From NCBI GenBank assembly GCA_963575745.1, contig CAUYUJ010004547.1, positions 255,791-318,290 of the forward strand: DNA of 62,500 nt, written 5' to 3'. Every line of letters starts with the position of its first letter. The stretch's first letter is position 1. The stretch comes from Prorocentrum cordatum. Taxonomy: Eukaryota > Sar > Dinophyceae > Prorocentrales > Prorocentraceae. Both the position numbers and the translations under genes were made by a program. Below the pieces are notes generated by a model that saw nothing but the letters and a program-made list of their open reading frames with translations, did not search any database and had not been told where the DNA came from. This document shows, in pieces, positions 10,143 through 23,059 of the stretch.

Positions 10143-11870
10143 AGCGGCATGGGTACCTTTTCCTCCTCGGAAGCTAGCCGTGCGCCACAAGAGGCGGCGC
10201 GGGGCGTCCTGCAGTGCCGGTCCATCGCCCTCCCGGTGCGCCGCCCACAGGCGGGCCAGGCTCGCCTGCAGCACCTGCGCGCGGCACTGCGTATTTTTTT
10301 TTGTTGGGGGGGGGGGCGGCGGTCGGCCGGCAGGTCGGCCCCGAGGGCGGCCCCGGCAGCGAGGCGAAGCCAAAACCAGGACAGATGGCGAGTGGGAACG
10401 GCTGCAAGAATCGATGAACCCAGAAATTGATTTGTTCGACGAGTCTACAAAGGAATACGTAGACTGTTCACGAATGTACGAACATGATACACGTGTCTTG
10501 TAGATTCGACGGCAAATAGGTTTGGGTTATACATTATGTAGTCGATATTTCTTTCCTACAAAAGACCTCGGAACAAATGGCTCCACATTGTGAGACCTAA
10601 GACCACCGGGCAAGCCAGGAACGTCACACGAGATTTCGCAAAGAGCGTACGCGGTATATGAGGAAGCAAGGAAAGCAAGGAAAACAGCGCACGACAAGCA
10701 AGAGGCAGCGCAGAAGCACAAAGCACGGAAACGAAAGACGAAGAGAGAAAGAGAGGGCAAGAAAGAAGGTAGGGACCAAAGCAGAGCGCGGGCGGGGCAA
10801 GACTGCCTGCACCACAGAACAGATCCGAGCTAAGCGCCCAGTAGCGATAAAGAAAAGGCGAGAAAACTCGTGGGCGCGGAGGTCTACAGCGACGCTCGCA
10901 CCAGTATCCCGCACGAGCAGAGAACAGAGCAGAGGGAGAGCGGAGGAGGGAAGAAGGCGAGCAGCAGCGCGAAATTGACAAGCCAAGCGAATCAAGTCCG
11001 ATGGTCTTCCCAGCGTGGCCATGCCACGCCATGCTCGGACTCCAGGGCGGAGGGCGGGCGAACCCAACACAGTGGCTGAGGTTTGCCGCCAGCGGCCGTG
11101 CAGGAGTCCGGCACCTGCACACGGTGGGCCCCAGCCTGTCAATCCTGCTACACATCGCGCAGCAGAAAACAAGAGAAGGGGGAGGGGGGAAGGAACGGAA
11201 AAAGGAAGCGAGGAGGAGGGAAGCGGAGAGGGGGAGGAAGGAAGCGGAGAGGGGGAGGAAGGAAGCGGGGAGGGCCGATCTCCGACTCGATCTCCCACTC
11301 GAAGATCGGCCGACTGATCTCCGATAGATCTCCGATAGATCTGCGCACGCGTCGGGGCACGGTCACGTCCTGGAACGCACCGCGCACGAAACCCCCATGC
11401 TGCACCGACCGCTCTGTAGACCAGGCGTCGTCGGGAGTCCGCTCGGAGCCCCTCTGGGCCTTTTTGTTCTCCCATGCCCCCCCTCCGCGCCCATGCCGGA
11501 TAACGGGTGCCCCCGATAGATCGGCCGATGTATTGAGAGAGCAGAAAAAGCCACCCCCAGAATACAGACCCTGGCAAGCGAAGCCGCCCAGCAAACGCAC
11601 CCAAGGAACCAGGGAAGGAATACAATAAGACAGGGCTGCCTCGAAAACGGCCAGCACAGTTCAGCGAACGCCAATTATGGGGGTCGGGTAGTTTTCCTCC
11701 CTTGAAGATCGGCGATAAGCCCCCGACGACATATCTGGGCAGGATGGGCTATCGGCTTTTGTCGGCGATCAATGGGCGATTGGGGGTGAATGTGTCCCCC
11801 CCTGAGCCCATCCCCCCCCTACCGTTGCCCCTAAAGGACCGAAACAAAATCGGACCAGGACAAATCAGGC
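10143..11870. other. Unassigned, purine-rich; short tandem repeat inside
   Basis: From 10650 to 10990 the plus strand is strongly purine-rich. At 11210-11272 there is a three-fold AGAGGGGGAGGAAGGAAGCGG repeat, followed by repeated GATCTCCGATA. A 333-codon minus frame across this area is a by-product of these biased runs and has no recognisable domain. Confidence 0.5.
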
Positions 11871-11875
11871 ACCTC

Positions 11876-11985
11876 TGAGATCCGGCGGTTCTGGAGGGTG
11901 TATCGGGCGCCGCGGCCTGCTCAGAGCGTTCCGGAACGCTCTGAGAGCGTCCTGGAACGCTGAGGAACGATTTATCCCTGTCCTA
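11876..11985 (+). repeat. Dispersed repeat DR4, copy 1
   Basis: Shares GATCCGGCGG, CTGGAGG, CGGGCGCCGCGGCC, TCAGAGCG and GATTTATCC in order with 41432-41545. It includes the palindrome-like CAGAGCGTTCCGGAACGCTCTG. Confidence 0.6.
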
Positions 11986-14633
11986 GTCCCGCGCGACTTA
12001 CGGCGGGATCGTGCTGCCATTGGAAACGCTGGATGAGGAACGCAGGACCTTTCTGGCAACGGCGAGCCTCGGTTTCGAACAAGTTCCCCGACCTGGGTCT
12101 AGGGAACCGCCCGAATACCAGAGCCCGTCCTGAGCCCAAAGTGGTCCTTACTTCAGCATCTTGGCTGTGCGGACAGTTCGTGCCGTCGCGGCTTGCGTTC
12201 TGACTCCTGGCACGACGGGGATCGCGCAACCGTTAGCCATCGGCGGCTGTCCGATAGCGCAGACCGCTCGATGTCGGCCGGTCCCCGGCCACTCGCAGCG
12301 TTCAACCATGAAGGCCCGCGACTGGGTTCGCACATCATTGTTAGAGAGCCGTCGTTGCCTCCATGATGACCCAGGTGTTTTTCAACTTCGGTGACTAATG
12401 CGCGAAAGCCACTTGTTCCCAACGACCTTGCACGTATTCGTTGCAGACGAATGTTTGTTTCCATTGGTCTAGGTATGCTTGCTCACCATAACTGCTTCAC
12501 ACATTCACTGCTACACTGGTATCCAGGCATGCTTGCTCAGCGAGGCTGCTTATCGCTGTGACTTGATGAATTTGCACGCCCCATGTGAGTCCTCTCGTCC
12601 TCTGGCCCAGGCGGGTCCCAGGTGAGCTCCACGGCAGCCCAAGACGGCCCCAAGACGGCCCAGACGGCCCCCCGTGCGAGCACCTCCTGGGAACAGAAGC
12701 GAGAGCTCTCACGTGGCACGGCCTTCGGTGCTCGCAGCGCCGCGCCGACGAAGGCTGCGCTGGCACGGCGGCGGCACCTGGGTGCCGTCCGGGCGCCTCC
12801 CGGGCGCCGCCCGGGCGCCCGAAGGACTCGCGGCAAGGACTCCCGCAGGACTCCTCCGGAAGGTTCCTGGGGCCCCCTGCCACGGGCAGGTGGGCCCGAC
12901 TCTCAACAGCCGTGATCTCAGAACTCCCGCGATCGAAAGGACTATCAAGCCTGCTCGGATGCTGATGTGTTTTGTGTGCCAAGCGCAGGTAGCTTTCGCC
13001 CTCCAGGGGCTCTTCAGCCGAAATGGCACTGCACAGAAGCATCGGATGAAAGGTCGCTCGCATGTACAGTTTTCTAAAAAATCCAGGCCCTACCCTCCCT
13101 GCCACTGCCTGGTTTGCCTCGTTTGCCACAGGCAGGTGGGCCCGACTCTCAACAACCGTGACTAGGGGGAAAACAAACCTACCTCGCTTTTGACCACCCT
13201 CGCTTCCAAGAGATACCAAGGGATGCCAAACTGCGGCCAGTGCTGGTCAGGCCGCTTGACGAGGAGGCGCGTGGTATGACTTGGTTTTTACTGGAAGCGA
13301 AAGCGGGGTAGGTAATTCACGCTCTGAGTGACCTCAGAACTCACCTTTCCTCGCTCCCGCGTGCTCGGATCGGATTGGCTACTACTTGGCGTGCCGTTGG
13401 TCGTGCGGAAGCTCCACTGACAAGGCGCCCTGGGAGCATCCCCAGGCCTTGTATGAGAATTGGCCTGTCTTGCCCAAGGTCGGAATCAGCTGAAACGTAG
13501 CACTATTGCAATGGGTTGGACTGGGAATGACGTGAAAGAAATTCGCAATTGTAATTGGCCCGCTGTGCGAAAATATGAGAAACTGATGCTCACCCGACCT
13601 CCTTACACCCGATCCCCTTACCCCTACCTCATTTATCGGCAGTAAGCGAGTCTACTGTGTTTGTAGCCCCAAGTTGCCAATCCACACTCGCGGCGGTCAA
13701 ACACATGGGTGCGCCTCTCAAAGCCAGTCAAACAATGTATCTGCCAAACAGCAATACGATACACATGATACACACGCGTCATAAGGTGTACACTATGACA
13801 AGCCCCAGTGGGATAGACATCTATCTTGCTATGAGGAGCACGTACAGCTGGATCAACGATGTGGACCGAGAACGCTGCCAGACAGGAAGCCTCTTCTGGA
13901 TCCCGCCATCCCAAGTTACTGAAATATTCGTCCTCATTGGGAAAGATCATGGGGGACTGTCGGGCTGCAGCAGTGGCATGTCAAAGACACGGACACAGAC
14001 TGGAGGGGAGGATCAAAGACATAGAAGAGAGAAATGCGAGGGGACGAGGGAAGGAACGGATTGGCGAGGGGCGGCAAACACCAGATGCACAGGAGGACGC
14101 TGGAGCGACGTGGGAGAGCCGACAAGGAGAGAGAGGGAGAGAGAGAGAGAGAGAGAGAGAACGTGTGCAACAGCACCAGGCCTCCACAAGGCCGTTTGGG
14201 GCATGGCTTTGGGTCGACACGGCCTCCCAACCAGGCCCACAGCCAACATCCACCAGGGTCTGGGCCCGGATGGTGTCTGCGGAAGCGTCGTGGTGGATAT
14301 TTCGCCCACGGAAGGGGCAGCAGCAAAAGGCCCCCTCTTGTTCGACGTTCCACCAGAGCTCCTGGCCCCAGCGGGCCTTCTCGCCTGCGGGCGCCAGGGT
14401 CCGAGAACGCCCCACGAACGCCGAGATCGTGAAAAGCCGCACTTGGTGGTGTCTCCGAGACGCTGGGAACACGTGCCCGACTCTGGAAACCCAGGCTCGA
14501 GAAGCGTCGCCGTCTCCATCCTGTTTCGGGCCACCGTCCGCGCGGAGCCGCTGCCGCTCTACTTCCGCCGGCTTCCGCCGAGGGCGAAGGGCACCTAAGG
14601 CGAGACCGTCCCTGGAGTGCGCCGCGCGGGCGC
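11986..14633. other. Unassigned stretch
   Basis: No supportable gene. It holds a short direct repeat (GGCAGGTGGGCCCGACTCTC at about 12888 and 13133) and a (GA)n run at about 14131-14161. Long frames around 13.9-14.8 kb on both strands lack recognisable domains. Confidence 0.4.
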
Positions 14634-14788
14634 TAGGACCCTTTTTGGCGGTCGAGGCTGTCTTCCTCGGAGACCCGCAGCAGGCGCGCCCTCTCCCGCA
14701 GCATATTGCGCAGGGGCTCAGGCAGCACTTGCCTGCCCTTCCGGTCCAGCGGCCAAGCCGTGTCCGTGGCCGCTGCCAGAGCCTGAGG
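14634..14788 (-). other. Possible terminal exon of an unknown gene
   Basis: The minus strand shows a pyrimidine run ending in CAG (TCTCCCCCCTCAG), then a peptide of good protein-like composition beginning ALAAATDTAWPLDRKG and containing LRNMLRERARLLRVSEED, with a stop at about 14634. It lies next to a (TCC)n array. The family is unknown; this is a splice-site and composition argument only. Confidence 0.25.
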
Positions 14789-14797
14789 GGGGAGACC

Positions 14798-15015
14798 TCC
14801 TCTTCCTCCTCCTCCTCCTCTTCCTCCTCCTCCTCCTCCTCCTCCTCCTCCTCCTCCTCCTCCTCCTCCCCCTCCTCCTCCTCCTCATCCTTCTCCTCCT
14901 CCCCTTCCTCCTCCTCTTCCTCCTCTTCCTCTTCCTCTTCCTCCTTTTTCTCCTCCCCCTTTTCCTCCTCCTCCTCCTCCTCCTGCGCCTCCTCCTCCTG
15001 ATTTTCCCATTTCCT
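14798..15015. repeat. (TCC)n / (TTCC) array
   Basis: Pyrimidine-only array of CTCCTC with TTCCTC variants; poly-Glu or poly-Arg on the minus strand. Confidence 0.95.
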
Positions 15016-15039
15016 CCTCTGGCTCCGATTTGATCCAAA

Positions 15040-15625
15040 ACCATGTTCAGGAACAACATATTCAGCATCATCACCATCCACCAGTACCATGACAATCATA
15101 CAACAAATCGGCATCACAAATTACCACTTTCCAACTACACCCATAATCATCATCGCCATCATCCTCATCATCGTCTCGTCAATACCCTCCTATACGATCA
15201 CCATCGTCATCATCCACGTTATCGCCATCATCAACACCACCAAAATCAACGTCAGCAACAACTTAAACACCACCAAGACATCATCATCATCACCATCATC
15301 ATCATCATGATCACAACGACCATCATATTCGTCAGCACAGTCATCTTCACATGCATCAGCATCCATAAAAACAGCACAATGATCCACATAAACAACATCG
15401 TCATCATCGTCACCATATGCATCGTCATCACCATCGCCATCACCAGCTGATTCACCATCGTCAGCATCACCATCAACGTGATCATTACACACATCGTTCT
15501 AATTCTCAACACCGACACCGTGACCGCCATGACCATCATCATCATCACACTCACCATCGTCATCATGATCCTGAATGTCATCGCCATCACCATCGTCATC
15601 GGCATCATCGCCACCATCCTCCCCG
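15040..15625. repeat. Degenerate (CAT)n array
   Basis: CAT/CAC/CAA-type triplets, more diverged than at 4.2 kb. Acidic (Asp-rich) and Met-rich minus frames are repeat-derived. Confidence 0.85.
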
Positions 15626-15639
15626 TCGGTTTCCTCCTC

Positions 15640-15735
15640 CTGAAAATAAGACAACTGGTGTTCTACCCTGCGAACGAAAGCAACTTGAGCCAAACAACTG
15701 CGGAAATATGCCCAGACAACGGTTCACAACATGAT
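15640..15735 (+). repeat. Dispersed repeat DR5, copy 1
   Basis: CCTGAAAA, then GAGCCAAAC, then GGAAATATGCCCAGA recur in the same order at 20915-20992. Its CTTGAGCCAAA superficially recalls the complement of the dinoflagellate spliced leader but diverges after 11 bases. Confidence 0.45.
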
Positions 15736-18700
15736 TCCCCACCACCACCGGCATCTACCCTCCATCGACTGGCAAGCTAGACGTGCGTGGGGGAATATAA
15801 ATAGCAAAAGCGACTGGGTAACGGATGGGGTCTACGTAAGTAGGTATCTCAAGTAGGAAAAGTCAAAGGCGGAGTACAGAAAGCAAGTCAAGATGCGAGA
15901 TCCAGAAAACGCGCAACTGGCACAGGTGCTACTGAGATTGGGGCGCACACGCGCGGGGGGCTCCTAACGCCCGATGCAATATTTGCGATGTCGCAACGTG
16001 CCGAAGTACGCAGAATGGTTAACAGGTTATGTTGCATACGTAGACGAGCACCTGGGTCCAAAGAGATCCTGCGCTCAAGCCCCTGGCCAAACATCACCCG
16101 TGGCGGGAGCTGTCTCGGGTCCCCCGCTAGCGATATGTTAATTGGTACCTCGCATATGAATGAGCATGTCGCCCCTGCTCATGTACTTGGTGAAGCATTT
16201 GCAAATTCTCATGGGCTCCTATCTCGATCACTCTGATGTCTCCTCCTCGTGCCTTCCCTGTAAACCAAGGCTGCCAAATCCCGATGCGCCTGACTTGCCC
16301 TAGCCTCGCGGGCCCGCAGTGGCAACGGCCGCACTAGCATCACTCTTTAGTGAGATACCGCGATCAACGCTGAGCTCTTTGAGAAAGGCTCGCAGTCATA
16401 GCGCTGCCGATCCGCCTTGCACAAGTCCGCAAGAGTCCGCCTCTTCAGAAGATAATGCCGCTACACGGCGAGTCGAACTCCACGACTTGATCGCAACTTC
16501 CGCCGCTCGTTGATGCACGCGCTTCATGCACGCGGCAGAGTCGGCGTCCGTCTAGACGGTTTACCCCTTGGGATACACACGCGGATACCTACACCTGTCG
16601 TGGTTTTTTGCGACACTTGCAAAGTGTTGCAAGGCCTTCCCATGCCCCTCGCGCTAACTGAAAACAATATCTGAACGGCTCCGTGCAAGATTTATGGCCG
16701 GGTCCACCAAAGCTTGGTGCATCTTAACTTTATGACTTGGAAGACGCCCCTCCTTTTTCCTCCTCGTACATCTGCCTTCCCCCTGGCATTACGCATCTCA
16801 CTTCGCGCAGATCCGGGCCCGATCCTTCTTGGAAATATTTCTGCGCGTCTCGGGACTACCTCGCGCCATAGCCCGCGTGGGTTCCTTTCTACATTCGGCT
16901 GATAATCCTGATTGATTTCGAATCTTATGGTCCTGGTCCGAGCCTGCCCTGGACCCCAACTTCGAATTTCCTCTTCAGGTTCTCCTCCGAACCAATCAAG
17001 CACGACATCGCATCCCAATCATATGCAAATAACCCCAAAGTGCTATTAGCCAGATTCGCCACGCCTTGCGTTTAAGCACACATGGCGGCACCTCCCCGTT
17101 CAATGTAGCACGCGAAGTGCACGTAACAGCGTTCCGAATTGCTGGCAACGTCACGGGCGCTATACATTGACTTCAACACTCTCCCGCACATGCCCAGTTA
17201 AAGATCCTCGGATAACCCGATGGAGATGTTCTTTCCTGCCTCGGCGCAACAGTCTGCCTGCCCAGCAACAACAAATTCAATATTGAGTCCCTCGTCACGC
17301 TTCCCGCGGTTGCAGACTGTTCCCTCGGCAACAGCCACGGAGAATCATAATTCTTGGGCTTCTAATGCGGGGAGGCTGCAAATGTGCCCCTTGCAATAGT
17401 GAGTAACCTGCTGTTCCACCCGCCTGGATTGGCACTCGGGACTGGCCTCGCCCCCCTCGTCGATGTCGACCCGCCGCGCACCCATTGGTGCCTTACCGGC
17501 AAGGGCCCTACAATCCTCTTCCTCGACTTGTGCGTAGACCTCATATTTCCTGAATTGCCCGATCAACCTCCCAAGCATCGAATAAAAGTTCTGGGTCGCG
17601 CGCGCACCCCGGTAGATCGCCCCGAGCCCTCGCCCTGCCATTGTGGCGGTCACCCACGCATATGTCCTCTCGGCTAATGGGCCCCACTTCATCAACGCCC
17701 CCAGGTGCCTCGCAATTTCCTGGAACTCCCAGCCAGCCCCGGCGCCGGCACGCTTCGCAAATCCACTGATGCGGCCGGATATCCTGGCCAGACCGGCGGG
17801 CGAATCGGGCGATGGCATTGCGCGCGCCCCTCCCGAACTCTCTCCTCCGCCCCCGCCCCTCGATTGCGTCGCCCCCCCGCCCTCGAGCGCTCGACTGGCG
17901 CCCGCGTCGCGGGCAAACCTGCGCGCGCGCGGACCCCCTGGAGGCGCGAAGCGCGAAATGCCATGATCGCGCACCCCCCGGCCCCCACCCCGCTCGCCCC
18001 ATTGAAACTCGGCGCCGCAAGCTCCGAGGGAGCCCCCATCGTCGACTATCGGCGGCCATCTGGCCGGCCAAACCTGCAAGCGTAGCCCGACAAAGTCGAC
18101 CCGGACACGCCGCTGACCCCATCGCCCTGCCCCCCCCCCCCAGTTCATCACTCGACGTGCCGACGCCGGCCACGGCGCGCCGAGCTGCGGGATCTTTCGA
18201 CGCTGGAGCTGTCAGTCATGAGCCCGGGTGGGCCCTGCGCGAATCCCCCCTCCGTCCGCCACCTGCTTCGACTCATCGCAGCGCAGATCACCGTCATATA
18301 TCTGCGCGTCGTCGCGCTCTAACACCCCCCCTCGGCGACGCGCCCCCCTTCGACGCTCTCGCAGGGCTTTCGACGCCGCGCGTTCGAAGAGAAAATGCAA
18401 GCCCCATTGTTTCCACGAGCCCCACGCGAGTCCAACGCGCGCAGCAGGCGCCAAGCCCGCAAGCAAACATGACCCCCAACAAATACGGTTCTAGTCTTTT
18501 CGAACTGAGTGCCTGCAGCCCGCCGAGGGCTACGCGACATGGACTTGCCATGAAAAGTCAAGCAACTCAAGTATGGAATTGTCGTCTTGCCTTTGCTCGC
18601 ATCACCTCGCCAGCAGAGACCCATGGATTCACATGCCCATCGCAAATAACTCGGCCCATGGCCAAACCCGGCATGAGTCCCGCTTTTTTTGCCGCGCCCA

Positions 18701-19231
18701 TAACTCAGACATGCGATTGAGCCTCAGAAGCGCGCGCCTGCACCTGGCGCTGAACTTTGTCACGTAGCCCCACTGCTCTCTCCACATCGTTCACCTCCAC
18801 GATGACGCCCAAAATAGCACCGACTAACCACTACACCACATCCGCGTCGAAACCCATCATGAACCCTGCGCGCGTTACTATCGTGTTATTCGCTCTCACT
18901 GCTCGGGTTCACTTTTCTACCAAGTGCTCGTCGTCGGGCCCGATTGCCTCCTCCGGCGCCTGCGCCTTGTAGTCGCATCTCCTCGTCATCGCCCTCGCCA
19001 TCTCTAACCGCCCGCCCTCTCGTCGCCCCGTGGATTGCGCGCCGCCCCCTCAGACGTCGGCGGAACATCGCCGGCCCGGCGCCCGTCGCCATCGCGGCCA
19101 AGGTAAACGCAATGCCCAGCCCGACCCGCCCACAGTCCTCGCAACGTGGCCATGTTTTTCGTCGCAGGTGTAGTACCCTGTGTATATGTGTTGTTCGTTG
19201 TTGTTGGTTTGGTCATCTCTCTCTCTCTCTC

Positions 19232-19264
<33 letters not shown>

Positions 19265-20914
19265 TCGCCCCCTCGCACCCTCGCTGATAGGCGCAATTCC
19301 TCCCTCACCTCTCCCCATCCCACTCTGAGGCTCGGCCCCCCCGGCGACCTCCTGGAGCGCGCCTACCCCGCAACCCCCCCGTGCTGCGACTCACCGGGAA
19401 ACAACTGGCGCACCGGCATCCTTCCTTAGGCCCACCACTACCACCCCGCGCACCTCGGCAACCCCCAGCCCCTCCTGCGCCCCCCTTTCCGCTTCTTGCT
19501 CCTCTCGCGGCAGCTTCGGTGGCGCAAGTTTTGGCGATGCGCCCATGGCCTCCAAACTGGCAACGCATGGGCCCTATACCTCTGCCTTTCCGTTCGCCCA
19601 CTTCGTCGGCGTCGCCGTTTCCGCCCGCGTCCGCCACGCTCCAATTCTACCAATTCCAACGGTCGTAATAATTGGAATTATTTACGCCTGAGCCCCAGCC
19701 CCCAATATCCTCATCATTGACTTGGCCGATGTCCGTGGAAAACGTGTTCTTCGCGTCTGCATCCGACCTTCCCCCTGGACAAGTCTTCGCGCGCGATGAT
19801 TTGTTTTGCTCGGCGTCGAGGTCAAAGGATTCGGGCGTCTGCAGCAGCCCCGTTGCCAGTCGTCGAACCAACAACCCGCATGGACCATGATGATGCTCGG
19901 CGCAGCAACCCTTAGCGGCAACGGCATCGAATACGCAGATCCATAATTTTCCAGAGACTCTACCGATGCACTCCACTGCTCGGGCTGGCGGGTCGCATCA
20001 TCGCTCACCCTCTTGGGTTTGGGCAAGGGCCATTGCCAGGCTCATCTCGCGAGAGATCGCGACTCCAGAAACGGCAGAATACCATGTGCTGATTGCTGGC
20101 AAGCCATCGCACTTTCGCCTTCGAGAAGGCCTTCGATCTTCCAGCAAGGCTCCGCCCCCCAACACCTTGTCGTCCAACCGATGCCAGAGGTCCTCGTACA
20201 ACTTGGCGTATTCGCCCTTGTCTATATCATATTCTCGCTTCGTCTATTCGTTTATTGGTACGTGACGCCTTGGTATATCGCTAAGCGTCGTACCCCCAGA
20301 CATGTTCATGTTGTTTTTACAACATATCATCATCATCGCCATGTGGTGATGCCCCGTCCACGGTCTCAAGATTCCTCCTCGACTACGTTAGGGATTTCCG
20401 AAAACCGCGCTTCATTTGGGCGAGAGCATTCGACAGCTGTGCGCTCGAATCCCTGAAAGTCCCCCCTCACCCGAGAACGCTTTTCGACTGCTGAATTGCA
20501 TTGCACTCACCCTCGGGTTTGTTTCCACCCCTCCAGCCCAGGCTTTGCCAACAGACTGCATGGCCCCCCGCAATATTGGCAACATGTTCCGAAGTGCTTG
20601 CTTGACAGTGGGCTTATGTCCGATCGTGCTTCAACTTGTTCAACGGTTCCTCGCCATACATGTTGCGGCTGAGGAGGACATCCATCTTGTAGTTGATATG
20701 CAGCATTGTGAGCGCCTCTGCCCACCGTATTGGTACTTAGCGTAGAGCTGCGTTCGGAGAGCCTGAAGTCTCCGGTGGAGCCGTCGCGGCAATCGCCGCG
20801 GCCATTGCAAGGAGGCGAGTGCTTCGCGGACTTGACCACGTGACCTGAAACCCGCGGGACGAAACACAAGCTCCGCCACCATGGAATTACGGCACAAACC
20901 TTTCTGTTCCCCTG
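15736..20914. other. 5-kb low-repeat stretch without a supportable gene
   Basis: This is the longest part of the window free of large arrays; the only simple repeat is (CT)n at 19211-19264. Composition is mixed and frames are short. A minus-strand frame at 17345-17800 is described separately. Degenerate retroelement sequence is possible but not demonstrated. Confidence 0.4.
17345..17800 (-). pseudogene. Possible relic of a retroelement protein
   Basis: The end of a longer minus frame reads WEFQEIARHLGALMKWGP and RATQNFYSMLGRLIGQF, followed by VYAQVEEEDCRALAGKAPMG, and stops at 17345. The pattern (Tyr, then VL/ML, then a Gln-aromatic, then an acidic-Ala-Leu segment) loosely recalls the region after the polymerase domain of dinoflagellate LINEs. 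The resemblance is weak and no catalytic motif is present. It may instead be an unknown protein. Confidence 0.2.
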
Positions 20915-20992
20915 AAAACGACTGCAATGTGAGCCAAACTCTTGCTGGAATATGCCCAGAAAGCGTGCCCCCCCTTGCATGACACATCTGCT
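20915..20992 (+). repeat. Dispersed repeat DR5, copy 2
   Basis: Shares GAGCCAAAC and GGAATATGCCCAGAA with 15640-15735. Upstream on the minus strand, 20610-20750 encodes an unidentified peptide (MLHINYKMDVLLSRNMYG) that could be a small exon or element fragment. Confidence 0.4.
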
Positions 20993-21055
20993 ATATAAAT
21001 TATACGGTCTCACTAGCCTGTCCTGCTCACCCAGTCGGAACGCTGCAGTCTAAGA

Positions 21056-21552
21056 CCTCCTCCTCCTCCTCATCCTCCTCTTCTTCTTATTATTACTCTT
21101 CTTCGTCTTCTTATTATTATTGTTATTATTCTTCTTCTTCTCAGTATGTTTCTTCTTCTTTTTATTATTACTATTATTCTTATTCTTCGTCTTCATATTA
21201 GTATTCTTATTATTATTATTATTAGTACTCGTCTTCTGTTTCTTCTTATTATCACTAGTATTAATAATATTATTATTATGATTATTATGAGCATTAGTAT
21301 TGTTATTATCATTATTATTATGAATATTCTTATTAGTAGTATTCCTAGTATTCTTCTTACTAGTACTCTTCGTATTAATATTCTTATTATTATTCGGATT
21401 ATTCTTATTCTTTTTCTGCTTATTATTATTCTTATTATTCTTACTATTATTCTTATTAGTATTCTCCTTATTATTATTATAAATATTAGTATTATTATTA
21501 TTATTATTAATAATATTCTTACTTTTCTTATTATTATTAGTATTTTTCTTCC
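21056..21552. repeat. AT-rich (TTA/TTC)n trinucleotide array
   Basis: About 0.5 kb of TTA, TTC and occasional GTA triplets in constant phase: an AT-rich island in a GC-rich window. On the minus strand it reads as Asn/Lys-rich. It grades directly into (TCC)n. Confidence 0.9.
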
Positions 21553-21705
21553 TCATCCTCCTCCTCCTCGTCCTCCTCCTCCTCCTCCTCCTCCTCTCCT
21601 CCTCCTCCTCCTCAACCTCCTCCCTCCTCCTCCTCCTCCTCCTCCTCCTCCTCCTCCTCCTCCTCCTCCTCCTCCTCCTCCTCCTCCTTCCCCTCCTCAT
21701 CCTCC
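21553..21705. repeat. (TCC)n array
   Basis: CCTCCT array continuous with the TTA/TTC array and in the same triplet phase, suggesting one compound microsatellite. Confidence 0.9.
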
Positions 21706-21890
21706 TCCTCGGCGCCTCCTCCTCCTCCTTCGCCGGAGCCTCCGCGGAGCCGAGCCCCGCCCTCAGCAGCTTCTCTGCGGTGAACTCGAAGCCCTTCTTG
21801 GCGTCTACGCCGTGCGCTTGGGCCAGCTCCAGCGTGCACGAGGCCACGACGTCGAGGGCCCGGGGGCTCATGGCTGGCGCCTGTCCGTCA
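21706..21890 (-). other. Exon-like frame on the minus strand
   Basis: Reading from about 21890 the minus strand encodes VIDGQAPAMSPRALDVVASC, then LELAQAHGVDAKKGFEFTAE and KLLRAGLG, and runs into a Glu/Arg stretch from the (TCC)n array. Composition and helical periodicity look like real protein. I do not recognise the family. The upstream boundary is unclear. Confidence 0.3.
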
Positions 21891-22104
21891 ATGACAGGAC
21901 GCCCCCCCGCTGTCGGAAACAGCCATGAGGATAAAATCTAAAGATTCAGAGCACCTCAAACGCATCAAAATGCCAGGGTATACCTAGACCTGGGAGGCAA
22001 ACAGCATGGAGAGGATGCCCAGAGACCAGGGATGCAATGGTGCCTGGCTGCAATGGCTCGTCCTTGACGCTGGTGTTGACTGTGCTACTAGTCTCTCCTC
22101 CTCC

Positions 22105-22202
22105 TCCTCCTCGTCCATCATCATCACTCCATCCTCATCATCATCATCCTCCTCCTCCTCATCATCATCATCGCTCCACCTCATCATCATTCATCATCAG
22201 CA

Positions 22203-22265
<63 letters not shown>

Positions 22266-22272
22266 GATCATG

Positions 22273-22354
<82 letters not shown>

Positions 22355-22677
22355 CCATCGTCATCAGCATCATCACCAGCATTATATAGTCATTATCAAC
22401 AGCAGCATCATCGTCATCAGCATTATCATTAGCATCATCACCATCACCACCACCAACAGCATCAGCATCATAATCAGCATCATCAGCAGCATCATCATCA
22501 GCAGCAGCATCAACATCATCATCATCATCAGGATCATCAGCAGCATCATCAGCATCGTCATCATCATCACCATAATCACTATCAACATCATCATCAACAT
22601 CATCAGCATCATTATGATCATCAGCATCAGCATCAGCATCAGCATCAGCATCATCATCATCATCATCCTCATCATCC

Positions 22678-22731
<54 letters not shown>

Positions 22732-22735
22732 GTCT
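22105..22735. repeat. (CAT)n array
   Basis: Long pure CATCATCAT section at 22200-22350, then a CAG-interrupted section. The array runs into (TCC)n. Confidence 0.95.
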
Positions 22736-22855
22736 CCTCCTGCTGCTCCTGCTTCTCCTCCTCCTCCTCCTCCGCCTCATCCTCCTCCTCCTCCTCCTCC
22801 TCCTCTTCCTCCTCGTCCTCCTCCTCCTCCTCCTGCAACCCCTCCTCCTCCTCCG
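22736..22855. repeat. (TCC)n array
   Basis: TCCTCC array between two CAT arrays. Confidence 0.9.
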
Positions 22856-22904
22856 CTGCCGACGTCTGCCAGTTCCTCCTCCTACTCCCCCTCAGCATCG
22901 TGAT

Positions 22905-22916
22905 CGTGGTCACTAC

Positions 22917-22974
<58 letters not shown>

Positions 22975-23015
22975 GTCATCATCATCATCATCATCATCAC
23001 CACCACTACCACCAC

Positions 23016-23059
<44 letters not shown>

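Noticed and set aside
10624-11625. 333-codon minus-strand frame considered as a gene
   Set aside because: It runs over purine-rich and 21-bp tandem sequence and shows no domain or protein-like pattern.
13981-15117. DVGCGPG in a 378-codon minus frame, similar to a methyltransferase motif I
   Set aside because: No other methyltransferase motif is present, the frame crosses a poly-Glu array and a (GA)n run, and a different frame looks more like coding sequence at 14.6-14.8 kb.
15678-15700. CTTGAGCCAAA resembles the complement of the dinoflagellate spliced leader
   Set aside because: Identity stops after 11 bases and the segment is explained by dispersed repeat DR5, which recurs at 20.9 kb with a different continuation.
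16440-16500. GAGTCGAACTCCACGACTTG looks like part of a tRNA T-arm
   Set aside because: No acceptor, D or anticodon stems can be placed around it.
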